Assembly: GCA_022701365.1 (NCBI GenBank)
Contig: JAKUHH010000192.1
Span: 5,234-69,233, forward strand
Direction of reading: 5' to 3'
Length of the DNA: 64,000 bases
Source: Mycocentrospora acerina
Lineage: Eukaryota > Ascomycota > Dothideomycetes > Pleosporales
The position numbers were made by a program, and so were the translations under genes. This document shows, one piece after another, positions 33,145 through 45,421 of the stretch; within the stretch, counting starts at the first letter, position 1; every line of letters starts with the position of its first letter. The notes under the pieces are model-generated. The model did not search any database and was not told where the DNA came from. It was given only the letters and a program-made list of their open reading frames with translations.

Positions 33145-34983
33145 CTACAACAACAGCTCCAATGGGCTCTCAATCACCTTCTTCAGCTCCTTCATAAACT
33201 CGCCACCAACGGCACCATCAACAACCTTGTGGTCGAAGCTACCGGTAATGACAATCTGGTCGTCCCACTCGATGCTGGCCGAGCCGTCTTCGGTGGGCTC
33301 GCCGGGTACGGCCACCTTCTTTGTTGTGCCAATGGCGACGATGCAAGCCTGTGGGGGGTTGATGACGGCGGTGAAGCGCTCCACAGCCGAGTTCATGCCC
33401 ATGTTGGAAATGGTAATGGTTCCGCCCTGGTACTCGTCGGGCTTCAGCTTGCCGTCGCGTGCGCGCTTGCCGAGGTCCTTGATTTGTGATGAGACGGCCG
33501 ACAGGCCGAGTGAGTTGACGTTCTTGACGATTGGCGTCATGAGGCCAACGGGAGTGGAGACGGCGACGGAAACATCGACAACGTTGTGCTGGCGGATAAT
33601 GATCTTGCCGTCAATCTCGCGCCACGACGAGTTGGCCGCGGGGACCTTGCGGGCAGCGACAGCGAGGGCCTTGACGAGCAGGTCGTTGACGGAGAGCTTG
33701 TACTTGCCGTCGGCCGAGGCATTGAGGGCCTCGCGGAGCTTGAGCAGCTTGGAGACGGAGATGCTCGAGGCGACAAAGTAGTGGGGGTTCTGCTGCATGC
33801 TCTCGGTCAGACGCGTGGCAATGACCTTGCGCATGCTCGTGGCCTCGGTGTCCTCGTATGTGGCGGCGCCCGAGGCGGAGGCGGCAGAAGCGCCTCCAGC
33901 GGGCGTGTACTTTTCAATGTCCTCCTTGGTGATGGCACCGCCCCTTCCAGAGCCCTTGATGGAGCCTAGGGGAACGCCCTTTTCGAGAGCGAGCTTCTTG
34001 GCGGCGGGAGAGGCAGCGGGCTGGCGCTCGAGGGCCGTCTGCAGACGCGCGCCAGTCGAGTCGGACTCGAGGGAAGCGGGGGCGGACTCGGCGTTGGCTG
34101 GGGGCGCCGTCTTGGAGCCCGAGTTGGCAGGCTCGCTGGCCTCGAGGGCCTCGCCCGACTTGGAGGGGGTGTCGGACTTTTTGTTGCCGCCGCCATCCTC
34201 GATGGAGAAGGCCTCGAAGGCGGCAACGTCCTCGCCCTCCTCGATCAGGACGGCAATGGGCTGGAGGGGGTCAGCGGGGTGGTAGTTGTAGTGGTAGTTG
34301 TAGAAGTGGTAGTTGTAGAAGTGGTAGTTGTAGAAGTGGTAGTAGTAGTAATTGTGGTGGTAGTGGTAGGGATAGTAGGGATAGTAGTGGGTGGTGGTGG
34401 TGGTGGTGGTGGACGGGGGAGAGACTCACGCTGCCAACAGCCACGTCCTTTTCGCCGGCGTCGCGCAGGATCTTGGCAATGGTGCCCTCCTCCTGGAACT
34501 CAAAGTCCATCTGGGCCTTGTCCGTCTCAATCTCGACGAGGACGTCGCCGGGGGCAATCGAGTCGCCGACCTTCTTCTGCCACACGCCAATGTTTCCGGC
34601 CGTCATGGTGGGCGACAGGGCGGGCATGGTGATGACCGTGTGCGAGGGGTAGGCTGGGCAGGGCGCGGGTTAGCAGGGCGCAGACAGCAGCACGGGGCGG
34701 CGGAGAAATAGCAGGGCGGGCGTGCTCACACTTGGAGGCATAGTAGCGGGCGAGGGCAGCCAGCGAGGAAGTGCGCCTGTGGGGAGAGCCCGTGTCAGCC
34801 AGAGTGAGCCAGTGGGCGTGCGGCGTCGCTGTGCGTGGCCGGGCAGGCGGCGACGGCGACTTGGGGCGGGCAGGCGGCGGAGACGTACGGTCTTGTGGCG
34901 GGCAGGGCGGATCGCAGGGCAATTGACCCCCGCGAGCCCAATTGGGCGCCGGCGCGGGACAGCAGGGTGGTGGAGGCAGGCAT
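33145..34983 (-). CDS. LAT1: Dihydrolipoamide acetyltransferase, pyruvate dehydrogenase E2
   Basis: Mitochondrial-matrix E2 core of the pyruvate dehydrogenase complex, which transfers acetyl groups to CoA. Four exons: 34983-34889, 34776-34730, 34653-34430 and 34260-33145; about 493 residues. Exon 1 encodes a basic, Ser/Arg/Ala-rich mitochondrial presequence. The lipoyl domain starts at SYPSHTVITMPALSPTMTAGN, and the lipoylated Lys is in EIETDKAQMDFE. An Ala/Pro/Ser linker precedes the E3-binding domain (SPAAKKLALEKGVPLGSIKGSG). The acyltransferase domain begins MRKVIATRLTESMQQNPHYF and ends with the catalytic motif FDHKVVDGAVGGEFM. Intron 3 is C-rich with (CCA)n; reading it as coding gives a spurious poly-His run. 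The gene is divergent from SEC7 across a minisatellite-bearing interval. Confidence 0.97.
34291..34411. repeat. Simple repeats in LAT1 intron 3
   Basis: Three perfect 15-bp units (GTGGTAGTTGTAGAA) at 34291-34335, then GTA-rich sequence, then a (GGT)n run near 34391-34411. On the sense strand this is C/A/T sequence almost without G. Confidence 0.9.
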
Positions 34984-35938
34984 GGTGGTCGGGGCCGGTG
35001 CGGGCGTTGGGCGTGCAGCGGGCGGGCAAGAGGCGCGGCGGTGGATGGGGCACGGGGGAGCAGAGACAGAGGCAGTGCTCGGAGTCGTGGTGCGAGGAGG
35101 AGAGGGGGGGGAGGGGAGGAGATGGCAGAGGGCGGCCGTCGAGTGCTCAACAAAAACTGAAGCTGTGTCGGCCGGCGTTCGCGCCAAGCACGGCCGTGTC
35201 ACGCTGGAAGGGGTCTGGCGTGCTGGTGTCGGGCTGTTGTCGTCAGCCACGGCAGTCACCAGCCACAGCCGTCGACAGTCGTCACCAGCCACAGCAGTTG
35301 GCAGTTGGCAATCGTCGGCCATGGTCGGTGGTAGTCACCAGCCACAGCAGCTGGCATTCGTTGGCCATGGTCGGTGGTAGTCGGCCACAGTCGCCGTGTG
35401 TTGTCGGCAGTCACCAGCCACAGCCGTCGACAGTCGTCACCAGCCACAGCAGTTGGCTGTTGACAGTCGACAGCAGCAGTCACAGCCAGTTGCTGGTCAG
35501 CCACAGGCAGCCATTAGCCACAGCAGTCGACAGCCACAGTCGCTGAGTATTGTCGACCACGGCAGCCGGCAGTCATCAGCCACAGGATAAGTGGTTGACA
35601 GTCGACAGCGGCAGTCACCAGCCACAGCCAGCTGCTGGTCAGCCACAGTGCAAGTAGCAGCCACGAGCCACAGCAGCCGCCAGGGTCCGAGCTGCGTAAT
35701 CCCCCCCGGCGAATAGGGAGGCCCGTTCCTGGCGACACGAAAGCACAAGCACAAAGACACTCTGTCGTCTCGCTGCCCGCCGTGAGCTTTTGTCTTTTCT
35801 GCCCAGCTGGCCGCGTGTAACCTGCCGCCGCCTCGCACCTCCCGCCTCGCACCTCCCTACCCCCTCCCCCTACGCGCTGCTGCTTCCGCCATGCGCCCAC
35901 GCCCAGGCCCCGCCCGACGCTGAGAGACGACTCCCCCC
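34984..35938. promoter_or_regulatory. Divergent LAT1/SEC7 interval with minisatellite
   Basis: 955 bp between the two start codons. The first 230 bp are GC-rich and probably hold LAT1 promoter elements. The minisatellite at 35230-35670 fills the middle. The last 250 bp before SEC7 are C-rich. Open frames through here reflect low-complexity composition and were not called. Confidence 0.6.
35230..35670. repeat. Degenerate minisatellite built on CACCAGCCACAG
   Basis: Many copies of a CCAGCCACAG core mixed with GTCGACAGTC and CAGTTGGC blocks. A perfect 52-bp direct repeat is present at 35251-35302 and 35406-35457. A 20-bp repeat (GGCCATGGTCGGTGGTAGTC) is present at 35317 and 35363. The mosaic implies repeated slippage or unequal exchange. 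Confidence 0.9.
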
Positions 35939-38900
35939 ATGACATCTGGCGCATTCCATCCCCAGCCAGCAGCCGCCATGGCCGACCCCCAGACTTCCCA
36001 CGCCGCCCTGCCGCCGCCCGACGCGCCCGCCCACCCACACGTCTTGCACGGCGCGGCTCCCGAGACTCCGGCAGCTCCCTCGCCCTCGCCCTCGTCAGAC
36101 GAAGAGACCGACAGCGACGCCGAGACGGATGCAGGTGCAGGTGCAGGTGCAGAGACAGAGACAGAGGCAGAGACAGGGGCAGGCGCACACACAGGGCCCC
36201 AGCAGCCAGCCGCACATGGCATTGACCAGCCTGGCCCAACGCCACAATCACCACCACCATCACAATCACAATCACCACCACCACCACCACCACCACAACC
36301 ACTGCAAGACACACCCACACTCAACATCCCCAGCCGCCCCAACACGCCGCGCTCCTCGGAGCAGATCCTCGACCCGCGCACCCACTCGGCCACGCGCTCC
36401 CGCACAGACTCGCAGTCCACCGTGGCCACCACCGCCACCCGGCCCTCGACCCGCAGCTCCCTCGTCTTCGTCGTCACCGCCCTCGAGACAATTGCCGCCT
36501 CCAAGGATTCCCGCAAGAGCAAGAAGCTCGGCGACAGCACCGCCCAAGCCCTCCAGGCCATCAAGCAAGAGGGCGACCCTGCGCGCATCAACCCCGAGCT
36601 GCTATTCGAGCCCCTCCAGCTGGCCTCGGAAGTCAACAATGCCCCCGTCTGCATCGCTGCTCTCGACTGCATCGGCAAGCTCATCAGCTACTCGTACTTT
36701 TCCGTCCCTGCTACCACCACCACCACTCCTCCTACCACTACCGAGCCCCATGCCGACCACAACGACGCCCCGCCCCTGATTGAGAGGGCCATTGACACCA
36801 TATGCGACTGCTTCCAGGGAGAGGCCACCCACCAGGACATACAGCTGCAGATTGTCAAGTCGCTGCTGGCCGCCATTCTCAACGACAAGATTGTCGTCCA
36901 CGGCGCAGGCCTGCTCAAGGCTGTGCGCCTCACCTACAACATCTTCCTCCTCTCCAAGTCGAGCGCAAACCAGCAGGTCGCCCAGGGCGCCTTGACCCAG
37001 ATGGTCGGCACCGTCTTTGAGCGCGTCAAGTCGAGAATGGCAGTCAAGGAAGCCCGCCTCAACTTGTCGCGCGTCTCGCTCAACGAAAGGGACCGCTCCG
37101 AGGAGAATGTCGACGATGATTTCGAGGCCATTTCACCCGGCGGCCACGGCCCTGAGCAATCCAACGGCGACGCTCACGCCGCCGAACTGGACCCCGAGTC
37201 GGGCGAGCCCAGCGACAAGGCTGTCGTCATGCATACCGGCCCCAAAATCACCCTTCAGAGCTTTGAAAACAACATGAGCTTCAACGACGACCGCATACAC
37301 GACAACGCTCCAACCCTCGTAACCCGCATCACCGCCAAATCCGCTTCCCGACACGTCTCTGGAAACGATGCCCTCGCCACCCCGCACAACGAACACGCGA
37401 GCTCCGAAGAGGATGAAGAGGACGAAATATTCGTCAAAGACGCCTATCTGGTGTTCCGCGCAATGTGCCGCCTGAGCACAAAGGGCCTGTCCGTAGACCA
37501 CGCCACAGACGTTCGATCCCAAGGCATGCGCTCCAAGCTCCTCTCACTGCACATGATCCAAACCATTCTGCACAACAACATTGCCGTCTTCGTCTCCCCC
37601 TATGCTACCATCAGGAGCGGTAGTGGCGACGAGCCCACTAGCTTCATCCAAGCCATCAAGCAGTACCTCTGTTTGAGCTTGAGCCGCAATGGAGCTAGCT
37701 CGGTCAAGCAGGTCTTTGAGGTGGCTTGCGAGATCTTTTGGCAAATGCTAAAGTATCTGCGAGTCATGCTCAAAAAGGAAGTCGAGGTCTTTTTGAAAGA
37801 GATTTACCTCGCTACCCTGGACAAGCGCACGGCTCCAGCCTTTCAAAAGCAGTACATTCTAGTCATCTTTGGACGACTGGCCGCTGACCCCCGTGCATTG
37901 GTCGAAGTCTATCTAAACTACGACTGCGATCGGACGGCGCTTGACAACATGTACCAGCGCGTTGTCGAACACTTGTCAAAGATTTCAAGTACTCCAGTTG
38001 TAGTCACCGCCGTGCAGCAGCAAGCCTACCAGGAGCAAAAGGAAAAATCTTCAAAGCAAATGGACTGGCAAAGTCGTGGCGCGCTACCACCCTCGCTATC
38101 CACCGTATCCATGAATGCATCCCATGAGACTGAGCACGCATATCCCCAAGAATGGGCAATGAAGCAAGAGTCACTCGAGGCCCTCGTCGAGATCCTGCGA
38201 TCCCTCGTCAACTGGGCCGAGCAGTCTCTGCCGGAAAATCACAAGGGTAACCATGCCGACCTCAGAACCTCTCTCGATGACCTCCGCGTCTCCACAGACA
38301 CCCGACGCTTCTCCGAATCGCCAAACGTCGGCGTGGACTCGGGCACCGTCACGCCACTTGCCGAAGACGACTACAGCCAACTGGAAAAGGCAAAGCAGCG
38401 CAAAACCGCCCTTACAAACGATCTGCGCCTGTTCAATTACAAGCCAAAGCGCGGATTGAAGGCCTTGATAGCCGACGGCTTCATTGCCTCAAACTCGCCC
38501 GACGACATTGCCCGCTTCCTCTACCAGAACGAGCAGATTGACAAAGCCGCCCTCGGCGAATTCCTCGGTGAAGGCGACCCGGAAAACATTGCCATTATGC
38601 ACGCTTTTGTCGATATCATGGACTTTACAAAGACTCGTTTTGTCGACGCTCTGAGACAGTTTTTGCAAAGCTTTCGACTTCCTGGCGAGGCGCAGAAGAT
38701 TGATCGCTTTATGCTCAAGTTCGCCGAAAGATACATTACTGGCAACCCAAATGCTTTTGCAAACGCCGACACCGCCTATGTTCTGTCCTACTCTGTCATC
38801 ATGCTGAATGTCGACCAACATAGCAAGAAGATGAAGGGCCCTCGCATGACACCAGAAGACTTTATCAAAAATAACAGGGGCATCAACGACGGTGCCGATC

Positions 38901-40240
38901 TGCCCGAGGACTACCTTCGTGGCATCTACGAAGAAATTGCTCACAACGAAATTGTCCTAAATACAGAGCAGGAGGCTGCTGCAGACAAGGGCTTGGTCTC
39001 CCAGCAGCCCGCCACCACGGGTCTGGCTAGCATTGGCCAGGCACTCACAGGTGGCGCCCGAGACCTGCAGCGAGAAGCGATTGCCCAGGCTTCGGAAGCA
39101 ATGGCCAACAAAACCGAGCAGTTGTACAAGCAGCTTTTGCGAGCCCAACGAAGGACAGCCACAGCTCTGCCAGTGTCAAAGTTTATTCCTGCGTCCTCTA
39201 CCAAGCATGTCGGGCCCATGTTTGAGGTTACTTGGATGCCATTCCTGACTGCCTTGTCTGGCCAAGCCCAAGACCACAACATTGAGGTGGTCCGGCTGTG
39301 CATTGAAGGCGTCAAGCTGGCAATCCGCATTTCGTGCCTGTTCGATCTCGACAGTGCGCGACAAGCGTTTGTGGGCTTCCTCTCCCGCTTCACCAACCTG
39401 TACAATCTCAGTGAGATGAAGGCCAAGAACATGGAAGCATTGAAGACTCTCATCGAAGTCGCGCACACCGAAGGCGATTTGCTACGCGAGTCCTGGCGCG
39501 ACATTCTTACCTGTGTCTCACAGCTCGACCGCTTCCAGCTCATCTCCGCCGGTGTCGACGAACGAGCCGTGCCAGACGTGCTCAAGTCCAACACTCCACA
39601 ATCACGCAAGACCCTCGCTGGCCCGCCCAATCGCCGGCGGCCGACATCGCAGGCGAGCAGCATCCACTATCAAGCCGATGTTGTCGAAGAAAGCCGTTCT
39701 ACAGACATTGTAAGAGGAGTAGATCGCATCTTTACCAACAGCGCAAACCTTTCAGGTGAGGCCATTGTCGATTTCGTCAAGGCACTCTCTCAGGTTAGCT
39801 GGCAAGAGATTCAATCCTCGGGCCAAAGCGAATCTCCACGTACCTACAGTTTGCAGAAGCTGGTGGAAATCAGTGGCTACAACATGAGTCGTGTGCGTTT
39901 TGAATGGACAAACATCTGGCAGATACTGGGTGCTCACTTCAACGAAGTCGGATGCCACACAAACACAAACGTCGTCTACTTTGCACTCAACTCGCTACGT
40001 CAGCTGTCGATGAAGTTTATGGAGATTGAAGAACTTCCGGGGTTCAAGTTCCAAAAGGACTTTCTCAAGCCTTTTGAGCACATCATCAACAACGCTAGCG
40101 TTGTTTCCGTCAAGGACATGGTCTTGCGCTGTTTGATCCAGATGATACAAGCTCGCGGTGAGAACATTCGATCTGGTTGGAAGACCATGTTTGGCGTCTT
40201 CACCGTGGCTGCAAGGGAGCCATACGGTAAGCATTCGTCC

Positions 40241-40283
<43 letters not shown>

Positions 40284-42191
40284 TTCCCCCCCCCCCCCCC
40301 CCCCCCCCCTACCCCGCCGTCTCGGTTTCAAATTTACTCACACTCAGCAGAGGGCATTGTCAATCTTGCGTTTGAAAACGTCACCCAGGTGTACAACACG
40401 CGATTTGGCGTCGTCATCTCCCAGGGTGCCTTTGCTGATCTGATTGTCTGTCTCACCGAGTTCTCAAAGAACTTCAAATTCCAGAAGAAGTCCTTGCAGG
40501 CAATCGAATTACTCAAATCGTCTGTACCCAAGATGCTACGGACGCCAGAGTGCTCGCTGTCCGCCCGTGCAGGCTACCTCAAAGAGTCTGAAAAGGGCTC
40601 TGTGATACCAAAACAGCCCACCCGACAGACTCAGGAGGAACAATTCTGGTTCCCAGTATTGTTCGCCTTCCATGACGTTCTCATGACAGGCGAAGATCTC
40701 GAGGTACGGTCGCGAGCGTTGAGCTATCTGTTTGATACACTCATCAGCTATGGCGGCGACTTCCCGCGAGAGTTCTGGGACATGCTTTGGCGCCAACTCC
40801 TATACCCCATCTTCATGGTTCTCAAGTCCAAGTCTGAAATGACCAAGGTTTTGAACCACGAAGAACTCTCTGTATGGCTTTCGACGACCATGATCCAGGC
40901 CCTGCGTAACATGATCAAGCTATTCACCCACTTTTTTGAATCGCTCGAATACATGCTTGACCGTTTCCTTGATCTTCTCGCACTGTGCATCTGTCAAGAG
41001 AACGACACATTGGCGCGAATCGGCAGCAACTGCCTTCAACAGCTAGTACTGCAGAACGTTCAAAAGTTCAGGCCAGAACACTGGAGCCAGATTGTCAAGG
41101 CATTTGTGGAGCTGTTTCAAAGAACAGAAGCATCTGCCCTGTTCTCCGCTGCTACCAGTGGCTCATCCATTCACCAGACACCAGTCAATGGAACACGAAG
41201 CACCTTGGACGACCAATCACAAACAGAGACACCGCCTGGCGAGCTATCGCTCCAGAATCCTGGCGACGAGCCAAAACTCGACAATGCGCTAGGCATCAAT
41301 GGCCTCGGAAATCCACGTCGTGCCTCGCTCATCACATCTGAACTGTCAACCGAACAGCGCATGCCCTCGTTCCCCAAGTCCCAAACTCAGGATCTAGAGG
41401 ACTATCGACCGGAGAATTCGGACCTCCAGCAGCCTCCTATTGTGGTTACTGCCGCTCGCCGGCGTTTCTTCAACCAGATCATCACCAAATGCGTGCTCCA
41501 ACTGCTCATGATAGAGACTGTACAGGAGCTCTTCACAAACGAAGCAGTATATGAAAAGATTCCATCAGGCGAGCTTCTTCGTCTCATGTCGGTACTCAAG
41601 AAATCCTACCACTTTGCCAAACGCTTCAACGCGGACCGCGATCTGCGCTCCCGCCTCTTCCGCGAAGGCTTCATGAAGCAGCCGCCCAACCTCCTCAAGC
41701 AAGAAAGCGGCTCGGCAAGCGTCTACGTCAGCATTCTCTTCCGCATGTACCACGACACGTCGACGGACCGCGCGGCGTCGCGGGCCGACACGGAAGCAGC
41801 GCTCATCCCCCTGTGCGAAGACATTATTGCCAGCTACATTGAGCTCGACGAGGAAACCCAGCAGCGCAACATTGTCACGTGGCGGCCCGTGGTGGTGACT
41901 GTGCTAGACGGGTACACGAATTTCCCCACGAGCGAGTTTGAAAAGCACGTTGATGTGTTTGCGCCGCTGGTCGTCGGGCTGCTGGGAACCGAGTTGGCGA
42001 CCGATGTGCAGAGGAGTGTGCAGGCGCTTGTCATGCGCATCTTTGAGACGAAGCTGGGGACCGAAAGGGTCAGGCTTATGATGCCTGTCATGAGGAGTCC
42101 GAGGGGAAGTTTTGCAGGAAGTCCAGTCTTGGGGCGCGGCGGAGGAGGCGGAGGCGGAGGCGGAGGCGGAGGGAGCAGAAGTGGGAGGTAG
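35939..42191 (+). CDS. SEC7: Arf guanine-nucleotide exchange factor SEC7
   Basis: Large Arf-GEF that activates Arf1 at the trans-Golgi and drives coat assembly. Two exons, 35939-40226 and 40351-42191; about 2042 residues, close to yeast Sec7. The N-terminal 150 residues are disordered (Asp/Glu/Ala/Gly, then Pro/Gln). The DCB domain follows (VTALETIAASKDSRKSKKL), then the HUS region (KDAYLVFRAMCRLSTKG, SLHMIQTILHNN). The Sec7 catalytic domain spans roughly residues 815-1010 and holds LNVDQHSKKMK and the glutamic-finger motif FRLPGEAQKIDR. HDS domains fill the C-terminus (TWMPFLTALSGQAQD, MSRVRFEWTNIWQILG, and LRCLIQMIQ before the intron). The splice joins REPYE to GIVNLAFENV. A second ATG at 35978 is an alternative start. 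The only intron is nearly filled by C runs. The protein ends in a run of Gly. Confidence 0.97.
40243..40309. repeat. C41-TT-C24 homopolymer in SEC7 intron
   Basis: Two C runs (40243-40283 and 40286-40309) separated by TT, starting at intron position 17 of the 124-bp intron. They are on the sense strand. Exact lengths may be affected by sequencing or assembly. Confidence 0.9.
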
Positions 42192-42887
42192 ATGATTGTT
42201 GGTTGACATGTCTTCTTCTCTCTTCTCTCTTCTCTCCTCTCTTTGTCCACATCGTAGTAGTAGTAGTTGTAGTAGTAGTAGGAGTTGGGGGAGTAGGAGT
42301 AGTGCTAGGCAAGCGGCACCTATGGTAGTGCGACTTGTTTCTTTTTTTTTTTCATCAATTATTTTCTCCCTTGTCTGGCGTGAGTGTATAGACGCGCCAT
42401 TCGCCTTCTCCGTCATCTTTGTCTAGTAGTATGATGGGAGTTTGTGGTAGAAAATCGGGATTAGGCCTGGCTGACATATATATATTTATATATTGTATTG
42501 TAACTGTAACTTGGTTTCATGTCAAAAAACTTCGTCCACTTTGTGCATTAGTTCTTGGTCCGGCTTCATCACATAATTACTCTCATATTCATCATGAAGA
42601 GACCTGGCTGGTATTTACCTGCAGCAGTCATGTCAACGTAGAAAAGTCCCAAAAAATAAATAAAACAAATACTTTGAAACTCGCATTCAGTCATCTATGT
42701 ATCGGTCTATCATAAGCATCGCATTATCGTCACCGCATCACAGAAAGAAAGGAAAAGAACATATCACTTTCATCCAGTCCAAATGCTACCACGCTCCTAA
42801 TCGAAATGCTTTTTACTCCCAAGTTTCCATCCAGTCATGACTATTCATTTTCCCGCATATACCGTCTCTTTCTTCTACATCAATTCT
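42192..42887. other. Convergent SEC7/SSE1 intergenic
   Basis: About 700 bp of 3' flanks, with TCTTCTCTC stretches, a (GTA)n-rich patch near 42255-42300 and an AT-rich core near 42476-42500. No gene seen. Confidence 0.6.
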
Positions 42888-45421
42888 CTACGACTCCTCA
42901 ACGCTGTCGGCCTTGGTCTCCGCATCAATCATCTCGGTGTCCTTCTCCTCGGTCTGCGGCGCCTCGGCTTGCCTCTTGGCCTCGAGCTCGCGCTTCTGGC
43001 GCTCAATGTCGGCCTGCTTGGCAGCAGCCTCCTTCTCGTGCTTCTGGCGGACGGCTGCCTGCTGCTCCTGGATCTTGTCGTTGTAGCGCTGGATAATGGG
43101 TCCGGCAATGGAGCGAATATCCTCCTTCTTGGAGACGTACTGCGCTTTTGTGGCATCCTCGCCATCGTCGTATAGCCAGTCCTGAAACCATGTTAGTACA
43201 ACTCAGTTGCGCGTGTTCGACTTGACTCACCTCAATGGTCTCAAGCTTGGCGTTAAGCCTCGACTTCTCATCATCACTGGCGAACTCGGCGTAGACGTCG
43301 AGAATCTTATCCTTGAGCTCGTAGATGAAGCTCTCAAGGTTGTTCTTCTCATTCTCAGTATCGGCGACAAGCTTGTCCTCCATGATCATGGCGTTCTCGC
43401 GCTCTGCTGCCTCTTGCTTGCTGGCCTCGTCGAGCGATGCAGTTCCAGCCGACAGAGCAAGGTCGCCCTTCCTCTGCTGCTTCTTGACCTTGCGCATCTT
43501 GGGTGGCTCCTTGGTCGCGTCCTTGTCGACGTCCATAGCCTGTGTGTCACATGTTAGCTCGTCTGGCGCAGAAGCAGAAGCAGAAGGACGCGCAAATACA
43601 GATTTGGTGCTGGGCTTGTGTCGTTTCGCGGCAGGCTCCGAAGTGGATGGCTGTCCGTTACTCAGATCGGAGGGAGGATTGGAAACACGTACATCACCCT
43701 CCTTCTTCTCATCCTCAGGCTCGGGAATTGGCTCCTCGACCTCCGTCTCCTCGACGTAGTATCCGGACTCGACGTTGAGCACACCGTGCACGTTGAGACG
43801 AGCCTTGAGTTTGCAGATCATGAAATCGCCCTTGGGGTCCTCCTTGACACCCTTGACGGAAAATCGGCCAATCCATGGGTTTGTCTTGCCGGGAAGCTGT
43901 TCTGGCTTGGCATACCTGGCCTCGAGATCGAAGGGGTTTTTGCGGTAGAAGGTCAGGATCTTGGTGGAAGGCATGACATTGCCCTTGTTGAAGACAGTCA
44001 GGTTTGTGTCCTCATCCGGAATGTCCTCCGACTTCTCCCATGTGAACTCGACCGGGTAGTTGACCATGTCGTGAATGGAGAAGTCACGGACACGGAAAAC
44101 GGGGGAGAGGATGGCGCAGCTGAAAGCGCAGCCACGAGCAACAGCCTCATCCTGGTTGAGAGTGAAGGAGAGGGTCTTGCCGCCAAAGTACTCCTGGATG
44201 GCGTTCTTGAGGGAGGGGACACGAGTGCAGCCACCAACCATCTCAATGGCGTCAATGTCATCGACGGTGAGCTTGGCCTCAGCGAGGGCCTGCTCAATGG
44301 GGGCAGTGGCACGGTCGAGCATGGGCTTGACGAGCTCCTCGAGCTCCTCGCGCTTGAGCATACCTCGGACGTCGATGTCGTTCATGATGGACTCAACGTT
44401 GAGAGGGGCAGCCTGGTTGGCCGAGAGAATCTTCTTGAGCTTCTCGACACCAGCGGCCAGACGGAAACGGGCCTTGTTGTTCTCCATGACATCGATCTTG
44501 TACTTCTCCTTGAACTCCTTGGCAAAGTGCTCAACGAGCGCCTTGTCGAAGTAACGTCCACCAAAGTGGCGGTCCCAGGCGCTGGACTTGACGACCAACT
44601 CGCCCTTGCGGAACTCGACAACGGTCGCAGTGTAGTTGCTGTGGCCGATGTTGACGAAGACGACTCTCCGGGGCTTCTCCTCAGCTGTGGGAAGGTCGAG
44701 CTTTGTGATACCGTAGCCGAGGGCAACGGCCGTGTTGTCGTTGATCAGACGCAGGCACTTGAGGCCAGCGATGTCAGCGGCGTCAAGGATGGCCCTGCGC
44801 TGGCCATCAGTATACCACACGGGGCAGCTGAGGACGACGTCTGAGACGGGGAGCTTCAGCTCTGCAGAGGCGGTGGCCTTCATCCTGGTCAGGAACATGG
44901 CTGTGATCTGGGTCGCGGTGAACTGCTCCTTCTTGCCCAAGTAGGAGACCTCGGCGCCGACCTGGCCGCCCATGTCGATGAGCGGCGCCGAGACAAAGTC
45001 CTGCTCGACCTGGACATCGGGGTCGCTGAGGGAGCGGCCGGCGAGGCGGACAAAGGACGAGACGGTGTTCTTGAGGTTGGAGATTTCCTGGTTCTTGGCG
45101 GCCTCGCCAATGTATCTGCTCTTGGGCCCGAAGCCTACGAGCGAACTGTGTGTGCATGTCAGCAATGCTGTGCGTGGTATGTGTGGTGGTGTAGTGTGGG
45201 GTGGGGTGGTGTGGGGTGATGGTGGTGGTGGTGGTGGTGGGCAGTGTGGGCGTGTGCTTACGGGGTCGCGCGGTTGGAAACTTCATTGGCAATCTGGCAA
45301 CGTCAGTATATTCTGGAGCAGCATGTGCAGAGGCGCCGGTACTCACCACGTCAACACCACGGTTGCGCGCAACAGCGATGACGCTGTTGAGCGTCCCCAG
45401 GTCAATGCCCACAACAGACAT
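42888..45421 (-). CDS. SSE1: Hsp110-family chaperone SSE1/Hsp88
   Basis: Cytosolic Hsp70 relative that acts as nucleotide-exchange factor and holdase for Hsp70. Five exons: 45421-45347, 45293-45262, 45145-43693, 43539-43231 and 43181-42888; about 720 residues, as expected for Hsp88. The nucleotide-binding domain starts SVVGIDLGTLNSVIAVARN, then ANEVSNRATP-SLVGFGPKSR joined across introns. It contains LINDNTAVALGYGI, VFVNIGHSNYT and VGGCTRVPSLKNAI. The beta and alpha substrate domains follow, with the acidic Hsp110 loop between. Intron 3 (43692-43540) is 153 bp, in frame and free of stops, with a good branch site and acceptor; homologues lack the extra 51 residues, so I treat it as an intron, but retention would give an intact longer protein. 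A step-type heat-shock element lies 150 bp upstream. Confidence 0.97.
45190..45245. repeat. GTG-rich repeat in SSE1 intron 2
   Basis: GGTGGTGGGGT-type sequence running into (GGT)n on the + strand. On the sense strand this is (CCA)n and C/A-rich sequence with almost no G, beginning shortly after the GTAAGC donor at 45261. Confidence 0.85.

Noticed and set aside
34279..34627. Apparent poly-His and poly-Val/Leu proteins at LAT1 intron 3
   Set aside because: They are translations of the intronic simple repeats; splice sites on both sides are strong and the join restores the lipoyl domain-linker sequence.
34722..35546. Open frames through the LAT1/SEC7 interval
   Set aside because: Their content follows the minisatellite (Ser/His/Gln/Pro repeats) and no start or splice context supports them.
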